NCBI RefSeq assembly: GCF_900120195.1
Contig: NZ_LT635539.1
Coordinates: forward strand, 378,830 to 442,829
DNA length: 64,000 nucleotides
Direction: 5' to 3'
DNA from: Blautia sp. Marseille-P3087
GTDB taxonomy: Bacteria > Bacillota > Clostridia > Lachnospirales > Lachnospiraceae
Part shown: one piece after another, positions 34,476-42,798 of the stretch
Layout of the letters: each line of letters starts with the position of its first letter
How positions within the stretch are numbered: the stretch's first letter is position 1
The notes under the pieces: model-generated
Databases searched by the model: none
What the model was told of the DNA's origin: nothing
Seen by the model: only the letters and a program-made list of their open reading frames with translations
Program-made: the position numbers and the translations under genes

Positions 34476-35322
34476 GTTCTTGAACCTCCTCAATAATTTT
34501 CTTTGGGGTGGATGCCCCTGCTGTGATACCTACATAACTACTGTGATGGAACATTTCAGAATCCAAGTCTACAGGTGTTTGTATATAGTAAGTATTTCCA
34601 CATTCCTCTTTGCATATTTCAAACAGCTTTTGAGTATTGGAACTATGTCTGCCACCAATGACAAGCATAGTGTCTACCTCTCCGGCTATGTTTTGCGCTT
34701 CTTTCTGCCGTTCTTCAGTAGCATTACAAATAGTGTTTAAAATATCGCCCATATTTAAAACACTATTATCATACCTCTTTTTGCATAGAATTTCAACTAA
34801 TTCTTGAAATTTGTTGTAATTAAATGTCGTCTGTGAAACAACACAGATTTCTTTGCCTTCCGGTGGAAGAAACTGCTCTGTGTCCTCTTTGTTTTTCAGA
34901 ACGGTGTATGCGCCCTCACACCAGCCGCAGATTCCCTTGACTTCGGGGTGGCCCGGATCACCGAAAATAACGATGTGTTTTCCGACCTGGCTCTGCTTTT
35001 CGACAATTCGGTGTATCTTGAGTACGAAAGGACAGGTAACATCAACATAGTCCAGATGATTTGTTTCCAGTTTATCGTAAACTTCCCTGCCTACACCGTG
35101 GGAACGAATCACAACTGTTCCTTCGGAAAGAGTATCAAGGTCCTTTTCTTCGATTACCTGAACACCTCTTGCGGCAAGATCAGATACGACTTCTTCGTTG
35201 TGGATGATCGGACCGAGTGTATAGATCGGCTGTATACCCTGCTCGATAAGCTGATATACTTTATCTACTGCTCTTTTGACACCGAAACAGAAACCGGCAG
35301 TTCTGGCAACTTTAACTTTCAT
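34456..35322 (-). CDS. ispH: 4-hydroxy-3-methylbut-2-enyl diphosphate reductase
   Basis: The 288-aa iron-sulfur enzyme makes IPP and DMAPP in the last step of the MEP isoprenoid route. The three cluster cysteines are in AGFCFGVKRAVD (residue 12), DVTCPFVLKIH (about 96) and NTICNATEERQ (about 192), and the glutamate/threonine pocket residues are in the usual places. It overlaps cmk by 11 bases and the S1 gene by 20 bases. The cmk-ispH-S1 order is common in Clostridia. Confidence 0.95.
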   Translation of the reverse strand: MKVKVARTAGFCFGVKRAVDKVYQLIEQGIQPIYTLGPIIHNEEVVSDLAARGVQVIEEKDLDTLSEGTVVIRSHGVGREVYDKLETNHLDYVDVTCPFVLKIHRIVEKQSQVGKHIVIFGDPGHPEVKGICGWCEGAYTVLKNKEDTEQFLPPEGKEICVVSQTTFNYNKFQELVEILCKKRYDNSVLNMGDILNTICNATEERQKEAQNIAGEVDTMLVIGGRHSSNTQKLFEICKEECGNTYYIQTPVDLDSEMFHHSSYVGITAGASTPKKIIEEVQEHVRIEF

Positions 35323-36001
35323 GAGAATCTTCTCCTGTTGTTTTTGATCTGAAAATCTGAAGGATACGGTCTACGACCTGCTGGATTGTAAGATCGGAAG
35401 AATCTACAAGCACAGCATCTTCGGCCTGGCGCAGAGGGGAAATCTCACGGCTCATATCACGCTGATCTCTTTCTTCGATATCTTTCTGAATGTCATCCAG
35501 ATTACAGACAGTTCCTTTTTCCTGAAGTTCGAGATAACGTCTCCTGGCACGGGTAAGGGAACTTGCGGTCAGATAGATCTTTACATCTGCGTCCGGAAGA
35601 ATCGTTGTACCGATATCGCGGCCATCCATAACAACACTCATATCTTTTGCAAGTTTGCGCTGCAAACTGAGCAGTTTTTCGCGTACACGCGGAACTGCAG
35701 AACTTACAGATGCCATATTTCCGACTTCTTCTGTACGCAGGTATGAATTTACATTCTCTCCGTTCAGAAGCACGATCTGCTCTCCATTCTGATATTCGAT
35801 AGAAATTTCTGCGTCCTGACAGATGTTTCCGATCTGCTCTGTGTCGTCTCTATTGACTTTTCTGCGCAGAAGATAAAGTGCCATGGCACGATACATGGCT
35901 CCTGTATCTACATAAATAAATGATAGTTCTCTTGCCACACGTCGGGCAATCGTACTTTTGCCGGCACCTGCCGGTCCGTCAATTGCAATATTGTAGATCA
36001 T
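35312..36001 (-). CDS. cmk: Cytidylate kinase
   Basis: The 229-aa enzyme phosphorylates CMP and dCMP with ATP. P-loop IAIDGPAGAGKSTIARRVA (residues 5-23), GRDIGTTILPDADVKIYLTA (about 130-149) and the lid region RRRYLELQ are typical. It overlaps the upstream flavoprotein gene by 4 bases. Confidence 0.95.
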   Translation of the reverse strand: MIYNIAIDGPAGAGKSTIARRVARELSFIYVDTGAMYRAMALYLLRRKVNRDDTEQIGNICQDAEISIEYQNGEQIVLLNGENVNSYLRTEEVGNMASVSSAVPRVREKLLSLQRKLAKDMSVVMDGRDIGTTILPDADVKIYLTASSLTRARRRYLELQEKGTVCNLDDIQKDIEERDQRDMSREISPLRQAEDAVLVDSSDLTIQQVVDRILQIFRSKTTGEDSHES

Positions 36002-37254
36002 TGTGTATCCTCCTGTTTATTCCTGCATACATCTGTTGCTGCGAGATATGCGGTTGACCATGCAATCTGAAGATTATAACCGCCGGTCACAGCATCAAGA
36101 TCAAGCACTTCTCCGATAAAATACAGGTTTTTTATTTTTTTTGATTCCATAGTTCCGGGCTGGATCTCTCTGACAGATACTCCGCCACGGGTGATGACCG
36201 CTTCCGAAAAGCCGCCAAGACCGGTAATGGTAAATGGAAAAGCTTTTATCAGGGCACCGAAGGCCAAGCGCTCTTCTCTTGAAATGTCGTGAATGACTTT
36301 ATCTTCCGGAATCGGACCGAGTCCGATGATCACAGGTGTGAGTGACGATGGGAAAAGTACACCGATCACATTTTTGAACTGTTTATTCTGTGCAGAAGAA
36401 AACTCGCGGAGAATGCGATCGTCAAGCTGTTCGTGTGATAATGCCGGTTTGAGGTCCAGATAAGCACTCAGTTCCTCTCCTTTTTGGAGAAATTTACCGA
36501 TTTTGGCACTGGCTGACAGAACAAGCGGTCCGGTAATTCCGAAATGAGTGAACATCATTTCACCAAAATCCTGATAAACTGTCTTTTTGCCACGTTTGAT
36601 AGTAAGTTCTACATTTCGCAGAGAAAGGCCTTTCATCAGAGGAATATATGCTTCTTTTGTGGTGAGTGGTACAAGAGACGGCATACATTCTGTAACTGTA
36701 TGTCCTGTTTCAACAGCAAAACGATATCCGTCTCCGGTCGAGCCGGTAGTCGGATAAGATAGACCTCCGGTTGCAACGATCACTGCATCGGCAGTATATA
36801 CTTTATTATCCGTAAGCTGTATTCCGGTTACTATTCCATTTTCTGTAAGAAGATTTTTAACTTCGCTTCGAAGATGGATCTGTACACTGTATTTTTTCAT
36901 CAACTGTTCCAGTCCATGAATAATATCCGAAGAATGGTCAGATACCGGAAAAACACGGTTGCCCCGCTCTGTCTTAAGGGAAACCCCGGCATCTTCCAGT
37001 AATTGCATCATATCCTGACTGGTAAAAGAATAAAATGCACTGTAAAGAAATTTTGGATTACTCATAACAGCCTGAAGTAATTCTTCGGGATCACAGTTAT
37101 TTGTAACATTACATCTTCCCTTACCTGTAATATATACTTTCTTTCCGAGCTTTTCGTTTTTTTCGAATAGAGTAACTGCACAGCCGTTTTTTGCTGATAT
37201 GATGGAAGCCAGCATTCCGGCTGCGCCGCCACCTACAATGATTACTTTGTTCAT
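35998..37254 (-). CDS. FAD-dependent oxidoreductase of the HI0933/BaiN family
   Basis: The 418-aa flavoprotein begins with the dinucleotide-binding motif IIVGGGAAGMLASI (residues 5-18) and has GKGRCNVTNNCD (about 44-55) and the C-terminal GEVLDLDAVTGGYNLQIAWS, all diagnostic for the HI0933-like family. Function is not settled for most members; the name BaiN (bile acid reductase) should not be assumed. The gap to the previous terminator is only 20 bases, leaving no room for its own standard promoter. Confidence 0.88.
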   Translation of the reverse strand: MNKVIIVGGGAAGMLASIISAKNGCAVTLFEKNEKLGKKVYITGKGRCNVTNNCDPEELLQAVMSNPKFLYSAFYSFTSQDMMQLLEDAGVSLKTERGNRVFPVSDHSSDIIHGLEQLMKKYSVQIHLRSEVKNLLTENGIVTGIQLTDNKVYTADAVIVATGGLSYPTTGSTGDGYRFAVETGHTVTECMPSLVPLTTKEAYIPLMKGLSLRNVELTIKRGKKTVYQDFGEMMFTHFGITGPLVLSASAKIGKFLQKGEELSAYLDLKPALSHEQLDDRILREFSSAQNKQFKNVIGVLFPSSLTPVIIGLGPIPEDKVIHDISREERLAFGALIKAFPFTITGLGGFSEAVITRGGVSVREIQPGTMESKKIKNLYFIGEVLDLDAVTGGYNLQIAWSTAYLAATDVCRNKQEDTQ

Positions 37255-37273
37255 AAATGCCCTTTCTGCAAAA

Positions 37274-37302
37274 CAGACCCGTCAGATAATCTGACGGGCC
37301 TG
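37274..37302 (-). terminator. Terminator of the decarboxylase operon
   Basis: On the minus strand CAGGCCCGTCAGA-tta-TCTGACGGGTCTG followed by TTTTGC: a 13-bp stem with one wobble, 11 bases after the oadA-type stop codon. The next gene on the same strand begins 20 bases later. Confidence 0.85.
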
Positions 37303-37312
37303 TACCTTTGTT

Positions 37313-38725
37313 TTATACCGGATATGCTCCGTTCTTTGTATCTGCTGCTTTTTCGTCTACTTTTTTCTCCTGTGCCTGACGATACTTGAAGAAATCCGTA
37401 GCTACCTGTGGGAACAGTGCATAGGATAATACGTCCTCATCCTGCTCTTTGTAAGGAGCAACTTCTTTTTCGAGTTTGTCCAACTCATTGTCAATAAGAT
37501 CAGCCGGACGGCATGTGATCGGTTCAGCATCACCGATGCATTTTTTCTGTACTTCCGGATTGAATGGCTTAACAGTTGCACCGTATTTTCCTAAGAGAAT
37601 GTCTTTTGTCTCTTTGGTGACCATTTTGTATCTTTCGCCCATGAGTACGTTGAATACAGCCTGTGTACCAACGATCTGGGAAGACGGAGTAACGAGCGGT
37701 GGCTCACCAAGGTCTTTACGTACCTTCGGAACTTCTTCCAGAACATTATAGAATTTATCTTCTGCATGCTGTTCTTTCAGCTGAGATGTCAGGTTGGAAA
37801 GCATACCGCCTGGTACCTGATACAGAAGAGTCTTGATGTTTACACCAAGGTTTTTCGGATTGAGAAGTCCGCTGTCAAGTGCATCATCACGGATCGGACG
37901 GAAGTAATCAGCAATCTCAGCGAGGAGTTTCTGATCAAATCCTGTGTCATATGGTGTGCCTTTGAAGGTCTCAACCATAACCTCTGTTGCCGGCTGTGAT
38001 GTACCGAGAGCAAATGGAGACATTGCTGTATCGATGATATCAACGCCTGCTTCTACTGCTTTCAGGTATGTCATGGAAGCAACACCGGATGTGTAATGTG
38101 TATGAAGATCGATCGGGATGCTGACAGCATCTTTGAGTGCTCCTACAAGCTCAGTTGCTTTGTATGGAAGCAGAAGACCTGCCATATCTTTGATACAGAT
38201 AGAATCTGCACCCATCTCTTCGATACGCTTTGCGATGTTTACCCAGTAATCAAGTGTGTATGCATCACCTAATGTATAAGAAAGAGCAACCTGTGCATGT
38301 GCTTTTTCTTTGTTGGCAGCTTTTACAGCTGTCTGAAGGTTACGCATATCGTTAAGGCAGTCAAAAATACGGATGATGTCGATTCCGTTTGCAGCAGATT
38401 TCTGTACAAAGTACTCTACTACATCGTCTGCGTATGGACGATATCCAAGGATATTCTGTCCACGGAACAGCATCTGAAGTTTGGTGTTTTTGAAGCCGTC
38501 ACGTAATTTACGAAGTCTTTCCCATGGGTCTTCCTTGAGGAAACGAAGTGAAGCATCGAAAGTAGCTCCACCCCAGCACTCTACTGCATGGTAGCCGACT
38601 TTATCCATTTTATCAACGATTGGGAGCATCTGCTCTGTGGTAAGTCTTGTTGCGATCAGAGACTGATGCGCATCACGGAGAACAGTTTCCACAATTTTTA
38701 CAGGTTTTTTTTCTAATTCAGCCAT
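37313..38725 (-). CDS. Oxaloacetate decarboxylase alpha / transcarboxylase 5S-type carboxyltransferase
   Basis: The 470-aa protein has the HMGL-like barrel with VETVLRDAHQSLIATR (metal-binding aspartate in RDAHQ, residues 18-22), GGATFDASLRFL and IDLHTHYTSG (His ligands near 208-210), plus the conserved C-terminal carboxylase domain. It lacks the biotin domain of full-length OadA (about 590 aa), which is encoded on a separate gene here; in size it equals the 5S subunit of transcarboxylase. Pyruvate/oxaloacetate is the expected substrate pair. It is the last gene of the operon, 88 bases after oadB. Confidence 0.9.
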   Translation of the reverse strand: MAELEKKPVKIVETVLRDAHQSLIATRLTTEQMLPIVDKMDKVGYHAVECWGGATFDASLRFLKEDPWERLRKLRDGFKNTKLQMLFRGQNILGYRPYADDVVEYFVQKSAANGIDIIRIFDCLNDMRNLQTAVKAANKEKAHAQVALSYTLGDAYTLDYWVNIAKRIEEMGADSICIKDMAGLLLPYKATELVGALKDAVSIPIDLHTHYTSGVASMTYLKAVEAGVDIIDTAMSPFALGTSQPATEVMVETFKGTPYDTGFDQKLLAEIADYFRPIRDDALDSGLLNPKNLGVNIKTLLYQVPGGMLSNLTSQLKEQHAEDKFYNVLEEVPKVRKDLGEPPLVTPSSQIVGTQAVFNVLMGERYKMVTKETKDILLGKYGATVKPFNPEVQKKCIGDAEPITCRPADLIDNELDKLEKEVAPYKEQDEDVLSYALFPQVATDFFKYRQAQEKKVDEKAADTKNGAYPV

Positions 38726-38813
38726 TATGTTTTCTCCTTATATTTATTATACGGAAGTTCGAATCACTAAATTCAGATTTTGCCAGAGGCTCGTCTTCAT
38801 CAAGTTCCTCAAA

Positions 38814-39962
38814 TTAAACTCCAAAGATTGCCATAAATGTTCCGGCCGCAACGGCTGTACCGATTACACCGGCTACGTTTGGTCCCATGGCATGCATCAG
38901 CAGGAAGTTTGTAGGATCTGCTTCTGCACCGACTTTCTGAGAAACTCGTGCTGCCATAGGAACGGCAGATACACCTGCGGAACCAATCAGAGGATTGATC
39001 TTTCCACCGGAGAGTTTGCACATCAGTTTACCAAGCATACATCCACCGAATGTACCGAACGCGAATGCTACAAGTCCGAGAACAACGATTTTCAGAGTAT
39101 CAACATTAAGGAATGCTTCTGCACTTGTGGAAGCGCCTACAGATGTACCAAGCAGGATAACTACGATGTACATCAGGGCATTGGATGCAGTCTCTGTAAG
39201 CTGTTTAACAACACCTGATTCACGGAACAGGTTACCGAGCATCAGCATACCTACCAGCGGAGCTGTTGTAGGAAGAAGTAAGCATACGACGATAGTGATT
39301 ACGATCGGGAAAAGAATTTTTTCCAGTTTGCTTACCGGACGAAGCTGATCCATTTTGATTTTACGTTCTTTCTCTGTAGTACAGAGTTTCATGATCGGTG
39401 GCTGAATGATTGGAACCAGTGACATATAAGAGTATGCCGCCACCGCGATCGGTCCCATTAATGTGGTTTGTCCGAGTTTTCCGGCAAGGAAAATGGAGGT
39501 AGGACCATCTGCACCGCCGATAATGGAAATTGCCGCTGCTGCTTTTCCGTTGAATCCAAGGAAGATTGCAAGGAAGTAAGCAACGTAGATACCAAGCTGT
39601 GCAGCTGCTCCGAGAAGGAAACTCTTCGGATTGGCAATCAGCGGACCGAAGTCTGTCATCGCACCAACACCCATGAAGATCAGGGATGGAAGGATACTCC
39701 ACTCATCAAGCAGGTAGAAGTAATGCAGAAGACCACCAACACCGTTGGACATGTCTTCCGGATTTGCCATAATGTCCGGGTAGATGTTTACCAGAAGCAT
39801 ACCAAAAGCGATCGGAACCAGAAGAAGCGGTTCAAATCCTTTCTTGATAGCAAGGAATAAGAATACACACGCCACCGCAATCATCAGGTAGTTTCCCCAT
39901 GTAAGGTTGAAGAATGCTGTCTGATGGATCAGGTTGGACAAGGTTTCTGTTACATAAGACAT
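38814..39962 (-). CDS. oadB: Sodium ion-translocating decarboxylase beta subunit (OadB/MmdB)
   Basis: The 382-aa membrane protein has about ten to eleven segments. GGADGPTSIFLAGKL (about residues 149-163) and the region NPLIGSAGVSAVPMAARVSQ (about 327-346) are the Na+-binding sequences conserved in OadB, MmdB and GcdB. It decarboxylates carboxybiotin and exports Na+. Which acid it serves is decided by the carboxyltransferase, and this operon has two of them. Confidence 0.93.
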   Translation of the reverse strand: MSYVTETLSNLIHQTAFFNLTWGNYLMIAVACVFLFLAIKKGFEPLLLVPIAFGMLLVNIYPDIMANPEDMSNGVGGLLHYFYLLDEWSILPSLIFMGVGAMTDFGPLIANPKSFLLGAAAQLGIYVAYFLAIFLGFNGKAAAAISIIGGADGPTSIFLAGKLGQTTLMGPIAVAAYSYMSLVPIIQPPIMKLCTTEKERKIKMDQLRPVSKLEKILFPIVITIVVCLLLPTTAPLVGMLMLGNLFRESGVVKQLTETASNALMYIVVILLGTSVGASTSAEAFLNVDTLKIVVLGLVAFAFGTFGGCMLGKLMCKLSGGKINPLIGSAGVSAVPMAARVSQKVGAEADPTNFLLMHAMGPNVAGVIGTAVAAGTFMAIFGV

Positions 39963-39978
39963 TTGATTACCTCCCGTC

Positions 39979-40347
39979 CTAGTTCATTGTAGCCAGAGTA
40001 TCTCCGTTTTCTACGGATGCACCTTCGGATGTATCGATGCTGGCTACTGTACCATCCTGTGGAGCAACAACCGGGATTTCCATTTTCATGGATTCCAGAA
40101 TGATGATATTGTCACCGGCTTTTACTGCCTGGCCGGCAGATGCTACGATTTTGAGAACTTTGCCCGGTACGGAAGCGGTAACTTTGACTGCGCCTGCACC
40201 TGCTGCCGGAGCTGCTGCTTTTGGTGCTGCTGCCGGAGCGGCCTTAGGAGCTGCAACTGGTGCTGCTGCCGGAGCGGAAACGCTGCCTGTTTCTTCTACA
40301 GTAACTTCATATGCTGTTCCGTTTACAGTGATTGTATAACTTTTCAT
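39979..40347 (-). CDS. Biotin carrier subunit of the decarboxylase (1.3S/MmdC-type)
   Basis: The 122-aa protein carries the biotinylation site ESMKMEIP (Lys near residue 89). The N-terminus MKSYTITVNGTAYEVTVEET is followed by an A/P/K-rich linker (about residues 26-50) and then the lipoyl/biotin fold. A single carrier is present for two carboxyltransferases. It follows the OadG-type gene by 22 bases and precedes oadB by 16. Confidence 0.93.
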   Translation of the reverse strand: MKSYTITVNGTAYEVTVEETGSVSAPAAAPVAAPKAAPAAAPKAAAPAAGAGAVKVTASVPGKVLKIVASAGQAVKAGDNIIILESMKMEIPVVAPQDGTVASIDTSEGASVENGDTLATMN

Positions 40348-40369
40348 TTTAAATCCTCCTAATTGTCAA

Positions 40370-41116
40370 TTACCTTTTTTTGCGGTTGATTTTGCGGATG
40401 GAACGAACAACAAATCCGTCTGTTGAAGTTCCTTCGGATGCTGCGATAGCTGCTGCGATCACGGCAATCAGTTCTGAATTGTCAGCTTCCTGTACAGGAT
40501 CTGCTGCAACCGTAGCCGGTGTCGGAGCTGCTGCTGCCTCTTCTGCCGCTTTTTTCTTTGCTTTCGCTTCCTGTGCTCCGGATCCCGGAATAAACTGGAA
40601 CAGGGAGATCAGGAAAATCAGCATAATAAGAATTACAAATACGGTTCCAAGTCCCATAACTGTATTCAGCGCTGCATTTTTCATAGTAGTAGCAAAAGAA
40701 TATTTAACATCTACAGAAAGTGATGTAGGTGTCAGGTTCTTGTCGAATACGTAAATGAATTCAGCATCTTCTTTTTCAAAAGTAACAGGTACGGTTGCTG
40801 TATATTCATCATTGGAATATTCAATTTCAACAGAGCCTGTCTCTTTCATATCGCCGAGTTCTTCTTTTGCACCATTCCATGCAGTCATAGCATTTTCTGT
40901 AAAGTCGTCACCGGATTCCATGTATGCTTCAATCTGCTCATCAGTCAGCGGAATAATGGTTTCGGTCAGTCCCTCAGCGGTTGTTTCGATAGTTGTTTTT
41001 GTCTGATCGTCAATTTCACCGTCTGCCAGAACCAGTGATGCACCGGAAAATGTAATGGATGCGGCACATACAACTGCTGTCAGGACGGAGGAAGCTTTTT
41101 TAAACATCTGATTCAT
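40370..41116 (-). CDS. OadG-family membrane subunit with large extracytoplasmic domain
   Basis: The 248-aa protein starts with a signal peptide-like segment (residues 8-31, ending SLVLADG), has about 115 extracytoplasmic residues (IPLTDEQIEAYMESGDDFTE and on), one membrane helix (about 155-180, VMGLGTVFVILIMLIFLISL), an A/E/K-rich linker and a C-terminal piece ELIAVIAAAIAAS...GFVVRSIRKINRKKR typical of decarboxylase gamma/delta subunits. Plain OadG proteins are under 120 aa, so the outer domain is extra; its role is unknown to me. Confidence 0.82.
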   Translation of the reverse strand: MNQMFKKASSVLTAVVCAASITFSGASLVLADGEIDDQTKTTIETTAEGLTETIIPLTDEQIEAYMESGDDFTENAMTAWNGAKEELGDMKETGSVEIEYSNDEYTATVPVTFEKEDAEFIYVFDKNLTPTSLSVDVKYSFATTMKNAALNTVMGLGTVFVILIMLIFLISLFQFIPGSGAQEAKAKKKAAEEAAAAPTPATVAADPVQEADNSELIAVIAAAIAASEGTSTDGFVVRSIRKINRKKR

Positions 41117-41129
41117 ATGCTCACCTCAC

Positions 41130-42566
41130 TTAGACTGTGCCATGTTTTTTGGATGGACGGTCTTCTCTCTTTGTGAAAAGCATTTCAAAAGCTCCGATTA
41201 CGTATTTACGTGTATCAGCAGGAGCGATCACTGTGTCAACATAGCCTCTTGCTGCTGCGGATTCTACATTGGACTGAAGTTCTCTGTATGCAGCTGTTTT
41301 TTCATTCAGAACGGAAGCTTCTTCACCCGGATACATGATCTTTGCTGCGAGAGAAGCATCCATCATACCGATTTCTGCGTTGTCCCATGCATATACAAGA
41401 TCTGCACCTACGGATTTGCTGTTCATTGCTACATATGCTGTACCATATGCTTTACCGATCACAACATTTACTTTCGGAACGGTTGCATCAGCAAATGCAT
41501 GGATCATTTCACCAACTGCTTTTGCAATCATTTTTTCGCTGCAGAGAGTTGCTTTGAATCCTGTAACATTGGTAAGTGTCAGAACAGGGATATCAAATGC
41601 ATCACAGAATTTTACAAATCCGGCTGCTTTTCTTGCGCCTCTTGCAGAGATGGTTCCGTCGAATTCTTCGGCTTTGTTGCCCTCTGCATCATACACTTCT
41701 GTTCTGTTTGCTACTGCACCAACAGTTGCTCCGTTCAGGCGAAGGAAACCTGTAACAACGTCTTTGCCGTAATCTTTCTTTGTCTCGAAAAAGATACCAT
41801 TATCAGCAATTCTGGAAAGTGCAATGGATGTATCTCCGGCACATGCTGCGATGTCATCGCATGTACGGTTGAGATCATCTGTGCATTCTACGAAAGAATC
41901 ATTGTCTTCAAAGTTTGAAGGAAGAAGGCCAATCAGCTGGCGGATCTGTCCGAGGATTTCTTCTTCAGAACCTGTGCCGTCGATAAGACCTGTCTCTTCG
42001 CTCTGGAATGCTGCTGCGGCTGTATCACATTTTTCAGTGTAGTTGCCGTCCAGTGCGTTCGGGCTGTTTACAAACATTTTGCCATTCTTGGATTCGATGA
42101 ATGTAAAGTCTGTAAGTGCCGGGATGATTGCCATACCGCCACCGCATGTACCGAAAACTGCTGTGATCTGCGGAATCATTCCGGAAGCCAGTGTCTGTTT
42201 CAGGTAAATGGAACCAAATGCCTCAAGAGCATCAGTTGCTTCCTGAAGACGCATACCTGCACAGTCAACAAGACCGATTACAGGAGCTCCTGTCTTCATT
42301 GCAAGATCATACAGAGCGGTAATCTTTCTGGCATGCATTTCGCCGACGGTTCCGTTTAATACGGAAGCATCCTGGCTGTATACATATACAAGATTTCCGT
42401 CAATTACACCATATCCGGTGATAACACCGTCTGAAGGCGCTTTTGTTTCAGTTAAATTGAAATCAGTGGCTCTGGCTGTTACACTTTTTCCGATTTCAAC
42501 AAAACTGTTTGCGTCAAGCAAAGAAGTGATTCTTGTGCCTGCTAAGCTTTGTGTTGCATTACTCAT
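41130..42566 (-). CDS. Acyl-CoA carboxyltransferase subunit (MmdA / 12S-type)
   Basis: The 478-aa protein is a crotonase-fold biotin carboxyltransferase of the MmdA/PCCB family. Oxyanion-hole glycines are in FGTCGGGMAIIPALTDF (about residues 137-153) and TGFKATLCSEKMI (C-terminal half); the ending TRKYVIGAFEMLFTKRE is also typical. It should decarboxylate methylmalonyl-CoA or a similar acyl-CoA, moving CO2 to biotin. It is somewhat shorter than usual MmdA (about 510 aa). First gene of the operon, with a visible promoter and a Rex-like site upstream. Confidence 0.88.
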   Translation of the reverse strand: MSNATQSLAGTRITSLLDANSFVEIGKSVTARATDFNLTETKAPSDGVITGYGVIDGNLVYVYSQDASVLNGTVGEMHARKITALYDLAMKTGAPVIGLVDCAGMRLQEATDALEAFGSIYLKQTLASGMIPQITAVFGTCGGGMAIIPALTDFTFIESKNGKMFVNSPNALDGNYTEKCDTAAAAFQSEETGLIDGTGSEEEILGQIRQLIGLLPSNFEDNDSFVECTDDLNRTCDDIAACAGDTSIALSRIADNGIFFETKKDYGKDVVTGFLRLNGATVGAVANRTEVYDAEGNKAEEFDGTISARGARKAAGFVKFCDAFDIPVLTLTNVTGFKATLCSEKMIAKAVGEMIHAFADATVPKVNVVIGKAYGTAYVAMNSKSVGADLVYAWDNAEIGMMDASLAAKIMYPGEEASVLNEKTAAYRELQSNVESAAARGYVDTVIAPADTRKYVIGAFEMLFTKREDRPSKKHGTV

Positions 42567-42625
42567 TCTTTCTTGCCCTCCATTTTATAAAATTTTAAAT
42601 ATAACCAAAATTTTAGCCGATTATA

Positions 42626-42654
42626 ATTGTAACCTTTTTTGAAGTGGATTTCAA
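42626..42654 (-). promoter_or_regulatory. Promoter of the decarboxylase operon
   Basis: On the minus strand TTGAAA (42654-42649), 17 bases, TACAAT (42631-42626), 60 bases before the MmdA-type start. Confidence 0.6.
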
Positions 42655-42670
42655 CATTTTTCATGTTTTT

Positions 42671-42688
42671 TTGTTAAAACTTTAACTT
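42671..42688. promoter_or_regulatory. Rex-like operator
   Basis: TTGTTAAAACTTTAACTT matches 12 of 14 fixed positions of the Rex consensus TTGTTAANNNNTTAACAA; the mismatches are the last two bases. Its core GTTAAA-ac-TTTAAC is a perfect palindrome. It lies 17 bases upstream of the -35 hexamer of the decarboxylase promoter. Confidence 0.5.
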
Positions 42689-42741
42689 CCTGTGTCGTTT
42701 AATGTACAGTGTTTGCTTTTCTGCCGATATATTTACAAAAA

Positions 42742-42766
42742 AACTTCTCCCGGTAAAGGAGAAGTT
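42742..42766 (-). terminator. Terminator of the carboxypeptidase/scp operon
   Basis: On the minus strand AACTTCTCC-tttaccg-GGAGAAGTT followed by TTTTTG, 32 bases after the D,D-carboxypeptidase stop. Confidence 0.88.
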
Positions 42767-42798
42767 TTCGATGCTCTATTCTGGATTTCGGATGTTCA

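Noticed and set aside
40200..40290. Repetitive GCC/GGAGC-rich stretch as a tandem DNA repeat
   Set aside because: It encodes the Ala/Pro/Lys-rich linker of the biotin carrier, a normal feature of these proteins.
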